DNA of 64,000 nt from Ignavibacteria bacterium RIFOXYC2_FULL_35_21 (lineage in GTDB: Bacteria > Bacteroidota > Ignavibacteria > Kapaibacteriales > UBA2268): contig MHAY01000028.1 in NCBI GenBank assembly GCA_001804705.1, positions 18,000-81,999 on the forward strand, in the 5' to 3' direction. The position numbers and the translations under genes are program-made. Position 1 is the first letter of the stretch. Each line of letters opens with the position of its first letter. This document shows, one piece after another, positions 1 through 9,448 of this stretch. Below the pieces are notes generated by a model. It ran no database searches, had not been told where the DNA came from, and saw only the letters and a program-made list of their open reading frames with translations.

Positions 1-1
1 T

Positions 2-1222
2 TTTGCTAAAAGGGCAGAAACAACAAGAGGCAAAGGTTTACGGGATGCTTTGGTATATGCTTTTGGAATTATCATAACCTTTACATCTTTAGGATTTTTA
101 TTTTCAGTTTTGTTCGGAGCATCAGGTATTCAGGATTTTGCAAAAAGTCCGGGAGTATATTTGTTTGTAGCAGGTATATTTTTGTTATTTACATTCAATT
201 TGTTCGGTGCTTATGAAATTCAAATGCCGGCTGGTTTGATGAATAAACTTAACACCAAAAGTATGCAAGGCAAAGGTGTTGGTAGTGTGATTTTAATGGG
301 ATTAACTTTTTCACTTGCTTCATTTTCATGCACGGGTCCTCTTGTCGGTGCGGCATTGATTGCGGCTTCCACAGGAGAGTGGTTCCATCCTATAATTTCG
401 ATGATTGCCTTTTCGGCTACATTGGCTCTGCCATTTTTCTTTTTAGCTTTGTTTCCTTCTGCATTGAGCCGATTACCAAAAGCAGGCGGCTGGATGAATA
501 ATATGAAGGTGGTATTGGGATTTATCGTGCTTGCTACATCTCTGTATTTTATAAATAATGCTCTGCTCCAGTGGGGTGGCGGCTTATCACGCGAAGTATT
601 CTTAAGTATTTGGATTGCAATTTTTGTAATGACAACCTTGTATATTCTCGGAGTTTTCAAATTAAAGCTCGACTCAGCCATAGAAACAATAGGTTCTGTG
701 AGATTGATTTTTGCATTGTCCTTTGCCAGTATTACATTTTATTTGGTTGGCGGTTTATTCGGAATGAATCTTGGAGAGCTTGAAGCTTATGTTCCTCTAT
801 CGGAGAAACCTTTGATTGCGGCTTCTGTTGCTGATGCAGCTTCAGGAACAAAAACTGCTGAAACCGGGGTTTGGCTGGAAAATTATGAGAAGGCACTTGT
901 TGTAGCTAAAGCCGAGAACAAACCGATTTTTATTGACTTCACAGGTAGAACCTGCACAAACTGTAAGAAAATGGAGAAAAATATGTTTCCAAAACAAAAC
1001 ATAAATTCCCTGCTTTCTAAAATGGTAAAAGTCAAGTTGCTCACTGATGTGAATGAAGAACCTTACATTTCCAATAAAAATTTTCAATTAGAAAAATTCA
1101 ATTCTGTTGCTTTGCCATTATATGTAATACTGACTCCCGATGGAAAGGTTATCAGCACAGAAACATATACAAGAGATGAAAAGAAGTTTATTGCGTTTTT
1201 GAATAAAGCGTTTAAAAAATAA
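2..1222 (+). CDS. DsbD-like thiol:disulfide interchange protein, C-terminal part (5' truncated by window edge)
   Basis: The frame is open from the first bases, so the N-terminal part lies outside the window and the TTG at 50 is only an internal codon. The visible part has several hydrophobic membrane segments, a membrane cysteine in SFSCTGPLVG, a Gly/Leu-rich middle, and a C-terminal periplasmic thioredoxin-like domain with the redox pair in GRTCTNCKKME. In DsbD/CcdA-type proteins such a layout passes electrons from cytoplasmic thioredoxin across the inner membrane to periplasmic proteins that reduce disulfides or mature cytochromes. The residues just before the TTG (AKRAETTRGKGLRDAL) fit the loop after the first membrane helix pair. 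No neighbour shares the strand closely. The exact partner protein cannot be told from sequence. Confidence 0.85.
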   Translation, partial: FAKRAETTRGKGLRDALVYAFGIIITFTSLGFLFSVLFGASGIQDFAKSPGVYLFVAGIFLLFTFNLFGAYEIQMPAGLMNKLNTKSMQGKGVGSVILMGLTFSLASFSCTGPLVGAALIAASTGEWFHPIISMIAFSATLALPFFFLALFPSALSRLPKAGGWMNNMKVVLGFIVLATSLYFINNALLQWGGGLSREVFLSIWIAIFVMTTLYILGVFKLKLDSAIETIGSVRLIFALSFASITFYLVGGLFGMNLGELEAYVPLSEKPLIAASVADAASGTKTAETGVWLENYEKALVVAKAENKPIFIDFTGRTCTNCKKMEKNMFPKQNINSLLSKMVKVKLLTDVNEEPYISNKNFQLEKFNSVALPLYVILTPDGKVISTETYTRDEKKFIAFLNKAFKK

Positions 1223-1499
1223 TTCTGAATTCTGAATTAGATTTTATTTTAAATCCCGAACTGTTATCAAATTATCGTCTTAATTAATAAACACTCTATT
1301 CTAAAGTAAAGGATTATATCACATTAATTTTACTTCTTTTTTACCTTATTTTATCCCATAAATATTTTTTTCTTAAATATAAAAATTGTAGCTTTTTATT
1401 AGATAAATGTTTAAATTAAACCTAGAAATATTAAAAGGTGTAATAAAAACAATTCGTAATTCATAATTGGTAATTCGTAATTATTCTTGTGGGGGCTTT
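1223..1499. other. AT-rich intergenic stretch with short direct repeats
   Basis: No gene is visible. Just after the DsbD stop there are two copies of AATTCTG, and before the next gene (about 1449-1483) there are three imperfect copies of an AATTCGT/AATTCAT-type heptamer. The same heptamer family recurs near 37760, 41330, 44090 (inside a gene) and 44440. Confidence 0.5.
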
Positions 1500-4400
1500 A
1501 TGAAAAATTTATACTTCTTAGTGTTATTTGTTTTAATAACTACTGCCTATACTAATTTATCAGGTGCAGAGAAATGGTCAAAATTGGCTGTTCCGCCTGA
1601 CCCGTTTGGTAAAATAATATCATTAGCAGTTGAAGGCGACAACATTTTTTTTGGAACAGATATTAGCGGTATGTTTTTCTCAAGTGATGCAGGAAGAACA
1701 TTTAAGAACATAGGAGAGAATCTTCCACAATCAAAAATTGGACATATACTAGTAAAACAAGGGAATTACTATGCAGTTGTTGATGATAATTTGTATAGGT
1801 CTGATGATGTCGGAGTGAATTGGATTTTGATTGGTATGTTCAAGGAAAAAGGAGAAAAAATTACGTGTTTTTATATCAGCGAAAATGTGGAATTATTGGT
1901 TGGGACAGACAAAGCTTTGTATTCATCAAGGGATGGAGGAGCAAACTGGGAAGTACTGACAATTGAACTCAAAACTGTGAATTGTTTTGCTGTAACTGTG
2001 AATGAGAAAGGTTTTATTTTTCTTTCATTTTCTCGTGGTGGTGAGAGGATTGATTTGTACCGTACGTCTGACAGGGGAGATACATGGGAGGAATCTGAGA
2101 ATGGAATAGAAGGTTTACCTGAGGTGAGTTCTTTCGCTCAATCCGGTAATAATATTTATGCATCAATATACAATAGTGTCTACTTAACCGGAAATAATGG
2201 TACAAATTGGATAAGAATACCAAGCGAATTTCAATATCCTATTAGAAAATTAGAAATCAGTAAAGATGAATATTTAATCGCAAGATTCGATGATTTCATA
2301 AGCATATATGATAAGGAAAAGAATGAGTGGTTGATTGATGATGAAGAAATGAGGTTTAAAGATACAGTCAAGGCTTCTGATAGGGATGATAATGATAATT
2401 TATATATCGCTACAGATAAGGAAATTTTCAGGAGCCTTGGTGATATATTAATTTTTGTTGATTTCTACCCGACATATTTCATAACACTTCATGATATTAA
2501 TAATAATCCAATATCAAACAAATTATTTTATATCATTAGGAATGGTTATAATATCGGTTCAGTTACAACAAATTCATTAGGGAAATTCAATTTATCAACA
2601 TCTAATGGTGATAGTTTAAAAGTTGAACATTATCCGGGAGGATTTGCAGCTGTTAAACCCGGGCATAATACCAATAACGGTAATACTATGTATTATCTGA
2701 TTCTCGATAATGCTAAATTTGATGCGAATGGCAACATGTCTTATTTCAGGCTTGATGGGAATCTTAATCCAACAATCATTGTTGACCACACAACAATAAA
2801 AATGAGCCTGATTGTATCATTGGGGTGGGAGGCTAAACGTTCTTATATGGATAGTGTAGCACAATGGTTCAGGCAGTTGTCAAACTATTATTATGATGTT
2901 ACTGACGGACAATTATTCTTCCATCAAATTGACATTTATGATAATATGCAGAAATGGAATGAATGTGATGTCAGAGTATGGGCTGATAATATGGTATGGC
3001 CTAATGCATCTGTTGGAGGCATATTCAGTAGTAATTCAGACCATCATGCGAATATGCCAAGAAAATGGTATGGTAATTCCGACCCAACGAGAAACGGCAC
3101 TGCAAGGAATGACTGGCTTACATCGGGCAATGGAAATCATTGGACTACAATCGGTCATGAATTAGGGCATTACATGATGGCTTTTTATGATGAGTACGTA
3201 TATGTAAATAGCGACGGTAGCGGCTTGCCTGCAGGATATAATTATGGTTATATGGATTATCAATATCCCAATGGGGGAGATTGGGCAACCGAAATGTCGA
3301 ATGCTACAAGATATCCAAATAATACATATAAAATCACCGCTCAATGGGTTTATAACAACGGGGATTGCTGGACCGATTTTGAAGGAGATTATGAAAAATC
3401 ATATAACGGGGTATTTTGCCCAATTATTAAACCTTCTGAAAGAACATTAAATCCAGGGGCAACATTTTTGTCAGGTCCAATTCGAGATGTTGGGTATAAC
3501 CTCATCACAAACATTTATGATGTAAATACCGGTGCAGGTGATGTTGATATAACAGTTCTTGACCCAAATATGACTGTGTTGACAAGAGCAAAAGTTGATT
3601 TATACAAGCCGGTCGGTATTGTAACCCTTGTTATCAAAGAGGGACAGGCAGCGGACAACGGTAATTTCAAAGTCATTGGAGCTAATGTCGGTGATGCAAT
3701 AAGGGTTTCACATTTTTTAAAATTATCCCCGTATTTTACATACCACTACACTTATAATGTCACGGCTGTTACCAATGCAGAAAAAACAAAAGAAAAAATC
3801 CAGCAGGATGATTATATACAAATAAAATTGAGAGAAGTTAACGGCATATTCAACCAGGTCAATACATGGGAATTTGATGATAATGCAAATTTATTTTTCA
3901 AATCTTATGTAAATAAAGAATTCTCACAAGCTCCAAAACTTGAAGTTCCCACGGGACAGGATATACTCGAAAACCGTGACCTTGCATTTAACAAAGGAAA
4001 ACTTGATTACAATTGCACCCTCGATGAATCCATTAACAAGCAAGGATTATTTTCAATTGCAGCATATGACGATTCTCAAGAGTTATTCTATATCCCCATC
4101 AGTTATTTAATAACAGGATATTCACCCATATTGTCGGGTCCTGACGGAGATGTAAATTTATATCTCGACCAAAGAAATGACAAAATTTCCAAATTTGCTA
4201 TTTTAACATGCGGTTCCCACACAAGCCGGAAAGGATTGGATGCCGATGTAGAGCAGTCGGGTAATGTACATTCAATTACTACTTACCCTTATCCCATAAG
4301 TACAGAAATACCAACCATTCTGCAAATCGGATATTCTCCCGATGAGCTTGTAAATAAAACACAGGATTTACTGCGTATTTTCTTATGGGATGCTTCGTCT

Positions 4401-4790
4401 TTGCATTGGACTAAGATTGGGGGTATTGTTGATTCAATAAGGAATTATGTTAGAGTGCCTATCACTGCAACCGGAACTTTTGCTGTATTTACTTCAAATG
4501 AGCCCGATGCAGTTGATGAAGGCTCATTATATCACAACCTGCAAATATCACCAAATCCTTGTGATGAACTGACAACTTTGACTTATACTAATCTGAGAGA
4601 TGAGCTTGTATCAATCTCATTAATAAATTCTTTAGGCAATGAATTGTCTGTTCTTTCTGAGAATACTCTACTGGCACCGGGAAATCATAAGCTTGAAATT
4701 AATACAACTGCTCTACCGGCGGGAGCATATTTCATCAGGTTGAAAACAATATCGAGTTCTCTTATGGTAAAATTTATTGTTGTTAGGTAA
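1500..4790 (+). CDS. T9SS-exported metalloprotease with beta-propeller-like N-terminus and CLCA-like zinc motif
   Basis: I choose ATG 1500, behind a G-rich ribosome site, rather than the in-frame ATG at 1467, because it starts a clear signal peptide (MKNLYFLVLFVLITTAYTNL). Roughly residues 25-330 carry repeated sialidase/photosystem-stability-like motifs (SSDAGRTF, SSRDGGANWEVL, TSDRGDTWEES) typical of beta-propellers. A metalloprotease centre follows: HELGHYMMAFYDEY, at bases 3155-3196, has HExxH, six residues, then DEY. This is the same spacing as the zinc site of CLCA-family proteases. The C-terminus, from about residue 1015 (ISPNPCDELTTLTY to VKFIVVR), is a type A T9SS sorting domain, so the protein is probably secreted or surface-anchored. 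Substrate unknown. It stands alone as a transcription unit. Confidence 0.8.
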   Translation: MKNLYFLVLFVLITTAYTNLSGAEKWSKLAVPPDPFGKIISLAVEGDNIFFGTDISGMFFSSDAGRTFKNIGENLPQSKIGHILVKQGNYYAVVDDNLYRSDDVGVNWILIGMFKEKGEKITCFYISENVELLVGTDKALYSSRDGGANWEVLTIELKTVNCFAVTVNEKGFIFLSFSRGGERIDLYRTSDRGDTWEESENGIEGLPEVSSFAQSGNNIYASIYNSVYLTGNNGTNWIRIPSEFQYPIRKLEISKDEYLIARFDDFISIYDKEKNEWLIDDEEMRFKDTVKASDRDDNDNLYIATDKEIFRSLGDILIFVDFYPTYFITLHDINNNPISNKLFYIIRNGYNIGSVTTNSLGKFNLSTSNGDSLKVEHYPGGFAAVKPGHNTNNGNTMYYLILDNAKFDANGNMSYFRLDGNLNPTIIVDHTTIKMSLIVSLGWEAKRSYMDSVAQWFRQLSNYYYDVTDGQLFFHQIDIYDNMQKWNECDVRVWADNMVWPNASVGGIFSSNSDHHANMPRKWYGNSDPTRNGTARNDWLTSGNGNHWTTIGHELGHYMMAFYDEYVYVNSDGSGLPAGYNYGYMDYQYPNGGDWATEMSNATRYPNNTYKITAQWVYNNGDCWTDFEGDYEKSYNGVFCPIIKPSERTLNPGATFLSGPIRDVGYNLITNIYDVNTGAGDVDITVLDPNMTVLTRAKVDLYKPVGIVTLVIKEGQAADNGNFKVIGANVGDAIRVSHFLKLSPYFTYHYTYNVTAVTNAEKTKEKIQQDDYIQIKLREVNGIFNQVNTWEFDDNANLFFKSYVNKEFSQAPKLEVPTGQDILENRDLAFNKGKLDYNCTLDESINKQGLFSIAAYDDSQELFYIPISYLITGYSPILSGPDGDVNLYLDQRNDKISKFAILTCGSHTSRKGLDADVEQSGNVHSITTYPYPISTEIPTILQIGYSPDELVNKTQDLLRIFLWDASSLHWTKIGGIVDSIRNYVRVPITATGTFAVFTSNEPDAVDEGSLYHNLQISPNPCDELTTLTYTNLRDELVSISLINSLGNELSVLSENTLLAPGNHKLEINTTALPAGAYFIRLKTISSSLMVKFIVVR

Positions 4791-4803
4791 TCTCGATAAC
4801 TAA

Positions 4804-4826
4804 GGGGCAGATTTGGAATCTGCCCC
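4804..4826. repeat. Palindromic repeat, GGGGCAGATT arms
   Basis: Perfect 10-base arms GGGGCAGATT / AATCTGCCCC around a TGG loop, 13 bases after the stop of the metalloprotease gene. It could act as a terminator but lacks a U-run. The same element in the opposite orientation (loop TCCA) lies at 20062-20083, so it belongs to a dispersed family. Confidence 0.75.
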
Positions 4827-4827
4827 T

Positions 4828-5013
4828 GCATTTTACATTCTACATTTTGCATTCTACATTCTACATTCTACATTTTGCATTCTACATTTTACATTCTACA
4901 TTTTGCATTCTACATTTTGCATTCTACATTTTGCATTCTACATTTTGCATTCTACATTTTGCATTCTACATTTTGCATTCTACATTTTGCATTTTGCATT
5001 CTACATTCTACAT
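4828..5013. repeat. Tandem repeat of CATTCTA / CATTTTG heptamers
   Basis: About 185 bases built from alternating CATTCTA, CATTTTG and CATTTTA heptamers. It fills the space between two convergent genes and ends a few bases before the stop codon of the minus-strand gene. All frames are open through it, giving meaningless FCILHFAFYILHSTF-type translations. The same heptamers recur at about 58867-58920, before another minus-strand stop. Confidence 0.9.
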
Positions 5014-5019
5014 TAAACA

Positions 5020-7764
5020 TCATTCACTCATTTTAAGTTTCTTCGACATTCTCTTACCGGGATTAATCAAATCCCTGTAATACTCTTTTTCTTCAAAATC
5101 CTTATCTGTTACAATATGTATGTCTAATATGTTATTTAATCTGTATCCGGTCTGAATATAATTTATTTCGCTCAAAGAATGATTCCAGCCTTCGAACCAC
5201 GGCCACAGCCTTTCTCTCTGTTCATTATTTCCATTAAAATGCACGAGTAAATCAATATCCGAATTTGCTCCTGCAGCTAAATTGAAAACAGTACCAAATA
5301 AATATATAGCCTTAACACCAAATTGTTTACCGTCCAATTTTGATGCTAACAAATCAGCTATGTGCAATCTCCAATGCAGGGGTTCATTAAATACATTTTC
5401 CTTTTGTAGCATTGTGGATGTGTTGTAAATAGGTACAACCGATGGTTGAGTTAGAATTGAAACGGCTTCCTCATCATCGGCATTCATCAACAGTCTCATA
5501 ACCATTCCGTTTGTGGTTTCAGGAATATTTATAATTTTAATTGTGTCGGACAAATAGGATGCTTCGGGTAATATCCTCGATAAAATATTTTCACTGTTCC
5601 TAAAAAAGTTTTCATTGAAAACAATATCTTTATCGTCGGGGTAAAGAGGTAAATACCTTATAGAAGTTTCAACCAAATCCTGAAAGAAGTGAGTTCCAAA
5701 AGACAAATCGGGAGTATAGTTTCCTTTCTGTTTCGCAATCTCAATCAGAACCGCAGTATTATTAATATCGGAATATGTAACATTCACACCAAGCCTGATA
5801 TCATCCCTGCTTCCCCATCTTCCCGGACCCATTAAAACAAACCTCTTTTTGGGTAAAAGCTGATTGATTTTTCCAATAAATCTGCCGATTGCCTTCAAAT
5901 TATGCAGCTCATGATTTGTGTAATTAACAGGGTCAACATACACTATATAATTAATATCAGGCACAATCCCGTTTGACACATATTTATTAGCAGTAAACAA
6001 AATCCTTTCTTCGGGAATATCTCTCGGAATCACGGCCGACACACTATCCGACGACGAACTCTGTGGCCTGCATTGCAGCAAATACAAATTATCTCCGTCA
6101 CATGCAAACTCTATATCGACAGGTGTCCCAAGCTTCTTCCTCAGCACCTTCAATAATCCATGAACCTGTTTTAAATATTCCGTATTTGTTACCATATTAT
6201 CAAACGTAACAACCACATCATGCTTCTTAGTATCAATTCCCAAACCAACAGGCTTCCTCAAATGCATTTCCTCCCGAATCGAAAAAACTTCATTTAGCAT
6301 CGGGAATTCATCACCGATCTCCCCCAACAATTCACTTATTAATTTTGTTTCAAATGAATTTGTTTCCAGGTTCAACACATCAATATTTCTCGGTGAATAC
6401 CTCACCATCTCATCAAATGACAAATTCACCTTCAAATCCGGCTGCCCCGGCACTATCAATATAGGATACTCGCTCGAAACCCTGTCAACTGCCCTCGTCC
6501 CAAGCCCCGCTACCATCCTGATTAATCCGTCATCCCTCTTTATCCTCGGAGACCATCTGAATTCATTGTTGCTGAATGCCGCACCTGCAAAAGCCGGAAA
6601 AAAATACTTACCGATTCTTTTACCTACCACTTCCTGTATCATTATTCCCATCTCTTCATTAAAATCCAGCAATCCTCTTTCAATCCTATAACCGATTGGG
6701 TCAGGGCCAAACGTAGATGCAAACACCTCCGCTATTGCATCCATCAACGCATCTAACCTATCCTCCTTTGTCCCCTGATTTGCAAGAAACAAACTCTTGT
6801 ACTTACCCGCAAACGAAGAACCCATCCTGTCCTCCAGCAAACTCGAACTCCTCACTATTATCGGATTCTCCCACAAATCATCCAAAGCCCTCGACAAACC
6901 ATTCTTCAGCTCCGGCGGAAATTCCGAATTCTTGAATGCCTGTATCATATGCGGATACTCCTCACGGATTTCATCTATATCCTTATACTTCTCCTCTATC
7001 ACCTCTTCCAGGTTATTATAATAAATAAAACTCATTATCCCGTCCGACGTTATATACCATGTTTTAGGAACTTTCACATTTCCAAGCAACGTCTTCTCCT
7101 CACTGCTCCTCTCGATAACCTTATATGCCAAAAACAAACCCGCACTCTTCCCCCCAACCTTACCATGACTCTCTGCCGGAAATATCAACCTCTGAAGCAA
7201 ATCATAAAAATCCCTTATCCTGCAATAATTCTTCGCCGTATTTATAAACTCCAGCTGCTCCGTCAAAAACCTTCTAATCAGCGCTACTCGTATCCCTTTC
7301 TTCACCGGGCTCGTCTCCTCCTCAATATCTCCCTCCGTTGTATCTACCCCTTCCCCAATGCTATAATAATACCTCCGCACACCCTCCGTCACCTCTCCTA
7401 TCGGCGAATTCTGCTGCACCAGCGCCTTCTCCAGGTAATGCGACTTCTCCTCCCTTATCCACTTCTCCACCATCCCCATCATCTCTCCATCTCCCAGTCT
7501 CTCACGACCCACCCTGAAAATCAAATCACCATGTGCAAACAAATTATCCGACAAACTCCTCCGTGTAGGCATATTAACCTCACCCCGTCCGTCCTCCTTC
7601 CCCAACCGTCCGAAAAGCTCCTTCCCCCCCTTTATCCTCTTCACAAACAAATGATTCAGCAGCTTCCGCGCCACCACCATATACATCTGCCGGTCAGTCC
7701 TCCTCAGCACATCCACCACCACCTCCCATTCAGCTCGCCCATGTTCAGCAATATTACCTTCCAT
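5020..7764 (-). CDS. PEP/pyruvate-binding (PPDK-type ATP-grasp) protein with C-terminal nucleotidyltransferase domain
   Basis: 914 residues. The middle carries the ATP-grasp half of pyruvate-phosphate dikinase / PEP synthase: GKVGGKSAGLFLAYKV (about 205), IIVRSSSLLEDRMGSSFAGK (about 310), a GPGRWGSR motif and a terminal LLQCRPQS. The phosphohistidine swivelling and PEP-binding domains of complete PEP synthases are not evident, so a full PEP synthase reaction is unlikely. The last ~110 residues form a nucleotidyltransferase-like domain, YLFGTVFNLAAGANSDIDLL, matching GSX10DXD except Thr for Ser. It may phosphorylate or nucleotidylate a partner; the target is unknown. The coding strand of the 5' half is strikingly G-rich and C-poor, continuing into the upstream G-less tract. 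Start ATG 7764 gives the full N-terminus. Confidence 0.75.
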   Translation of the reverse strand: MEGNIAEHGRAEWEVVVDVLRRTDRQMYMVVARKLLNHLFVKRIKGGKELFGRLGKEDGRGEVNMPTRRSLSDNLFAHGDLIFRVGRERLGDGEMMGMVEKWIREEKSHYLEKALVQQNSPIGEVTEGVRRYYYSIGEGVDTTEGDIEEETSPVKKGIRVALIRRFLTEQLEFINTAKNYCRIRDFYDLLQRLIFPAESHGKVGGKSAGLFLAYKVIERSSEEKTLLGNVKVPKTWYITSDGIMSFIYYNNLEEVIEEKYKDIDEIREEYPHMIQAFKNSEFPPELKNGLSRALDDLWENPIIVRSSSLLEDRMGSSFAGKYKSLFLANQGTKEDRLDALMDAIAEVFASTFGPDPIGYRIERGLLDFNEEMGIMIQEVVGKRIGKYFFPAFAGAAFSNNEFRWSPRIKRDDGLIRMVAGLGTRAVDRVSSEYPILIVPGQPDLKVNLSFDEMVRYSPRNIDVLNLETNSFETKLISELLGEIGDEFPMLNEVFSIREEMHLRKPVGLGIDTKKHDVVVTFDNMVTNTEYLKQVHGLLKVLRKKLGTPVDIEFACDGDNLYLLQCRPQSSSSDSVSAVIPRDIPEERILFTANKYVSNGIVPDINYIVYVDPVNYTNHELHNLKAIGRFIGKINQLLPKKRFVLMGPGRWGSRDDIRLGVNVTYSDINNTAVLIEIAKQKGNYTPDLSFGTHFFQDLVETSIRYLPLYPDDKDIVFNENFFRNSENILSRILPEASYLSDTIKIINIPETTNGMVMRLLMNADDEEAVSILTQPSVVPIYNTSTMLQKENVFNEPLHWRLHIADLLASKLDGKQFGVKAIYLFGTVFNLAAGANSDIDLLVHFNGNNEQRERLWPWFEGWNHSLSEINYIQTGYRLNNILDIHIVTDKDFEEKEYYRDLINPGKRMSKKLKMSE

Positions 7765-7993
7765 TTATTCCTCAAATTCCATCAATAAAAACATAAAAAA
7801 CCATTACCATTCCCATCTTCTTCAAACTTATCAACTTCAAACAAATAATCAAACACATTTCATTAAATAACCCTCCACCATTCCAACAAATAAACACCAA
7901 CCCATTCCAATCCCACTATTCAATCCAAAATAAATTTTCAATCATTCCAAACCCCCATTCCCTTCACATTTCTCATACATCCTCATAAAAATA
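7749..7993. other. 245-base tract with no G on the + strand
   Basis: I read every base from 7749 to 7993 and found only A, C and T. The tract covers the first codons and the whole upstream region of the minus-strand PEP/pyruvate-binding gene, whose RNA leader would therefore contain no C. The neighbouring 5' half of that gene is also very C-rich on the + strand. No gene, hairpin or repeat unit is seen within it. Confidence 0.9.
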
Positions 7994-8110
7994 GTTTACT
8001 TATTATTATTTCATTTTTATTTAATTTGCAAGGTTTGTTTATTCAAAAATCGGATAAACACAAGAGGTTCAGCCTCTAAATAGTTTTATGAATTTAGGAG
8101 TTTATCAATT
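7994..8110 (+). promoter_or_regulatory. Probable leader/promoter region of gdhA
   Basis: AT-rich region between the G-less tract and glutamate dehydrogenase. It holds TTTAATTTGCAAGGTTTG near 8018-8037, which could contain a Bacteroidota-style TTTG-containing promoter, and a ribosome site AGGAG at 8097-8101 ten bases before the ATG. The promoter itself is not certain. Confidence 0.35.
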
Positions 8111-9400
8111 ATGTCAGTTAGTGAATCTTTCAATCCTTTTAAAATGGCACAGCAACAATTCGATGACGTTGCCCAGAAATTAGCCCTCGACCAACCAACT
8201 CGAGACCTTTTACGCAATCCCGACCGGGAGCACCACTTCAACATACCAATTCGCATGGACGACGGCACCTATCGCGTCTTTCGCGGTTTCCGTGTCCAGC
8301 ACAACGACGCTCGTGGCCCCTGCAAAGGCGGAATTCGCTTCCACCCGCAGGAAACAATAGACACAGTTCGTGCACTCGCCATGTGGATGACCTGGAAAAC
8401 AGCAGTCGTTGACATACCCCTTGGCGGAGGTAAAGGCGGAGTAATCTGCGACCCCCACAACCTATCAATGCGCGAGCAGGAAGCACTCTGCCGCGGCTGG
8501 ATTCGACAGCTTGCCGCAAACGTAGGTCCCTTGCAGGATGTTCCCGCACCCGATGTCATGACTACAGGCCAGCACATGCTCTGGATGCTCGATGAATATG
8601 AAAGAATACACGGTGCAAAATATCCCGGCTTCATCACAGGCAAACCCGTTGGCCTTGGTGGCTCGCTTGGCAGAACAGAAGCCACAGGCTATGGAGTCAT
8701 CTTTACATTAAGAGAAGCATTGAAACATCTTGGAATAAAACTTAACCAAACAACGGCTTCATTCCAGGGATTTGGAAACGTCAGCCAATATTCACTTGAT
8801 TTATACACACAGCTCGGGGGCAAAGCCATTGCTGTTTCATGCTGGGACCAAAAAGAACAAAAATCTTACACATACAAAAAATCAGATGGTATTCAGTTCA
8901 AACATCTAATGGATATAACCAACAGATTTGGAGAAATTGACCGTAAGAAAGCTGTTGATTTAGGATTTGAAATTCTCGATGGTGGTGCATGGATTGAGCA
9001 GGATGTTGATATACTTGTTCCAGCCGCACTCGAAAACCAGGTTAATGCCGAAACTGCACCGAAAATAAGTAAGAATGTAAAAGTCATTGTCGAAGGAGCT
9101 AATGGCCCGACAACACCTGATGCGGATAAAATTATTAAAGAAAGAAAAATCTGGTTAATTCCTGATTTCCTTGCTAATGCAGGTGGTGTAACATGCTCGT
9201 ACTTCGAACAGGTTCAGTGCAACATGAACTATTTCTGGACAAAGGAAGAAGTTCTCAAGCGCCTCGATGAAAAGATGACTATAGCCTATCATGCAGTATC
9301 CGAACTTGCTATGACAAGGAAAATTTACATGCGCGAAGCTGCTTATATGATTTCAATATCGAGAGTAGCAGAAGCTTGCAAAATGCGCGGCTGGGTCTAA
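8111..9400 (+). CDS. gdhA: Glutamate dehydrogenase (Glu/Leu/Phe/Val dehydrogenase family)
   Basis: 429 residues, normal length for a hexameric glutamate dehydrogenase that interconverts glutamate with 2-oxoglutarate and ammonia using NAD(P)H. The N-terminal substrate domain has ARGPCKGGIRFHP and the TWKTAVVDIPLGGGKGGV segment with the catalytic lysines. DVPAPDVMT carries the catalytic aspartate. The C-terminal Rossmann domain begins near residue 215 with FQGFGNVSQYSLDLYTQLG. The residue that would settle NAD versus NADP use I cannot call with confidence. ATG 8111 has an AGGAG site at proper distance. The gene faces the glutamate-synthase-like operon across a shared terminator, so the two are convergent, not co-transcribed, though both concern glutamate and nicotinamide nucleotides. 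Confidence 0.95.
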   Translation: MSVSESFNPFKMAQQQFDDVAQKLALDQPTRDLLRNPDREHHFNIPIRMDDGTYRVFRGFRVQHNDARGPCKGGIRFHPQETIDTVRALAMWMTWKTAVVDIPLGGGKGGVICDPHNLSMREQEALCRGWIRQLAANVGPLQDVPAPDVMTTGQHMLWMLDEYERIHGAKYPGFITGKPVGLGGSLGRTEATGYGVIFTLREALKHLGIKLNQTTASFQGFGNVSQYSLDLYTQLGGKAIAVSCWDQKEQKSYTYKKSDGIQFKHLMDITNRFGEIDRKKAVDLGFEILDGGAWIEQDVDILVPAALENQVNAETAPKISKNVKVIVEGANGPTTPDADKIIKERKIWLIPDFLANAGGVTCSYFEQVQCNMNYFWTKEEVLKRLDEKMTIAYHAVSELAMTRKIYMREAAYMISISRVAEACKMRGWV

Positions 9401-9448
9401 CCAGTTAAAAGTAAAAAGTTAGAAGTTATAAAGTAAAAACCGAAAATT

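Noticed and set aside
4828..5013. CRISPR array
   Set aside because: The units are 7 bases with no unique spacers of constant length; no cas genes are in the window.
4813..5080. Open frames through the CATTCTA/CATTTTG tract
   Set aside because: Heptamer repeats lack stop codons in these frames; the products (FCILHFAFYILHST) are artefacts.
6949..7788. 279-residue plus-strand open frame opposite the PEP/pyruvate-binding gene
   Set aside because: The frame stays open because of the extreme C-rich, G-poor composition of that strand; the translation is low-complexity (His, Pro, Leu, Ile) and the opposite strand has clear ATP-grasp motifs.
8210..8685. Three minus-strand open frames inside gdhA
   Set aside because: They lie opposite highly conserved glutamate dehydrogenase motifs and match no family.
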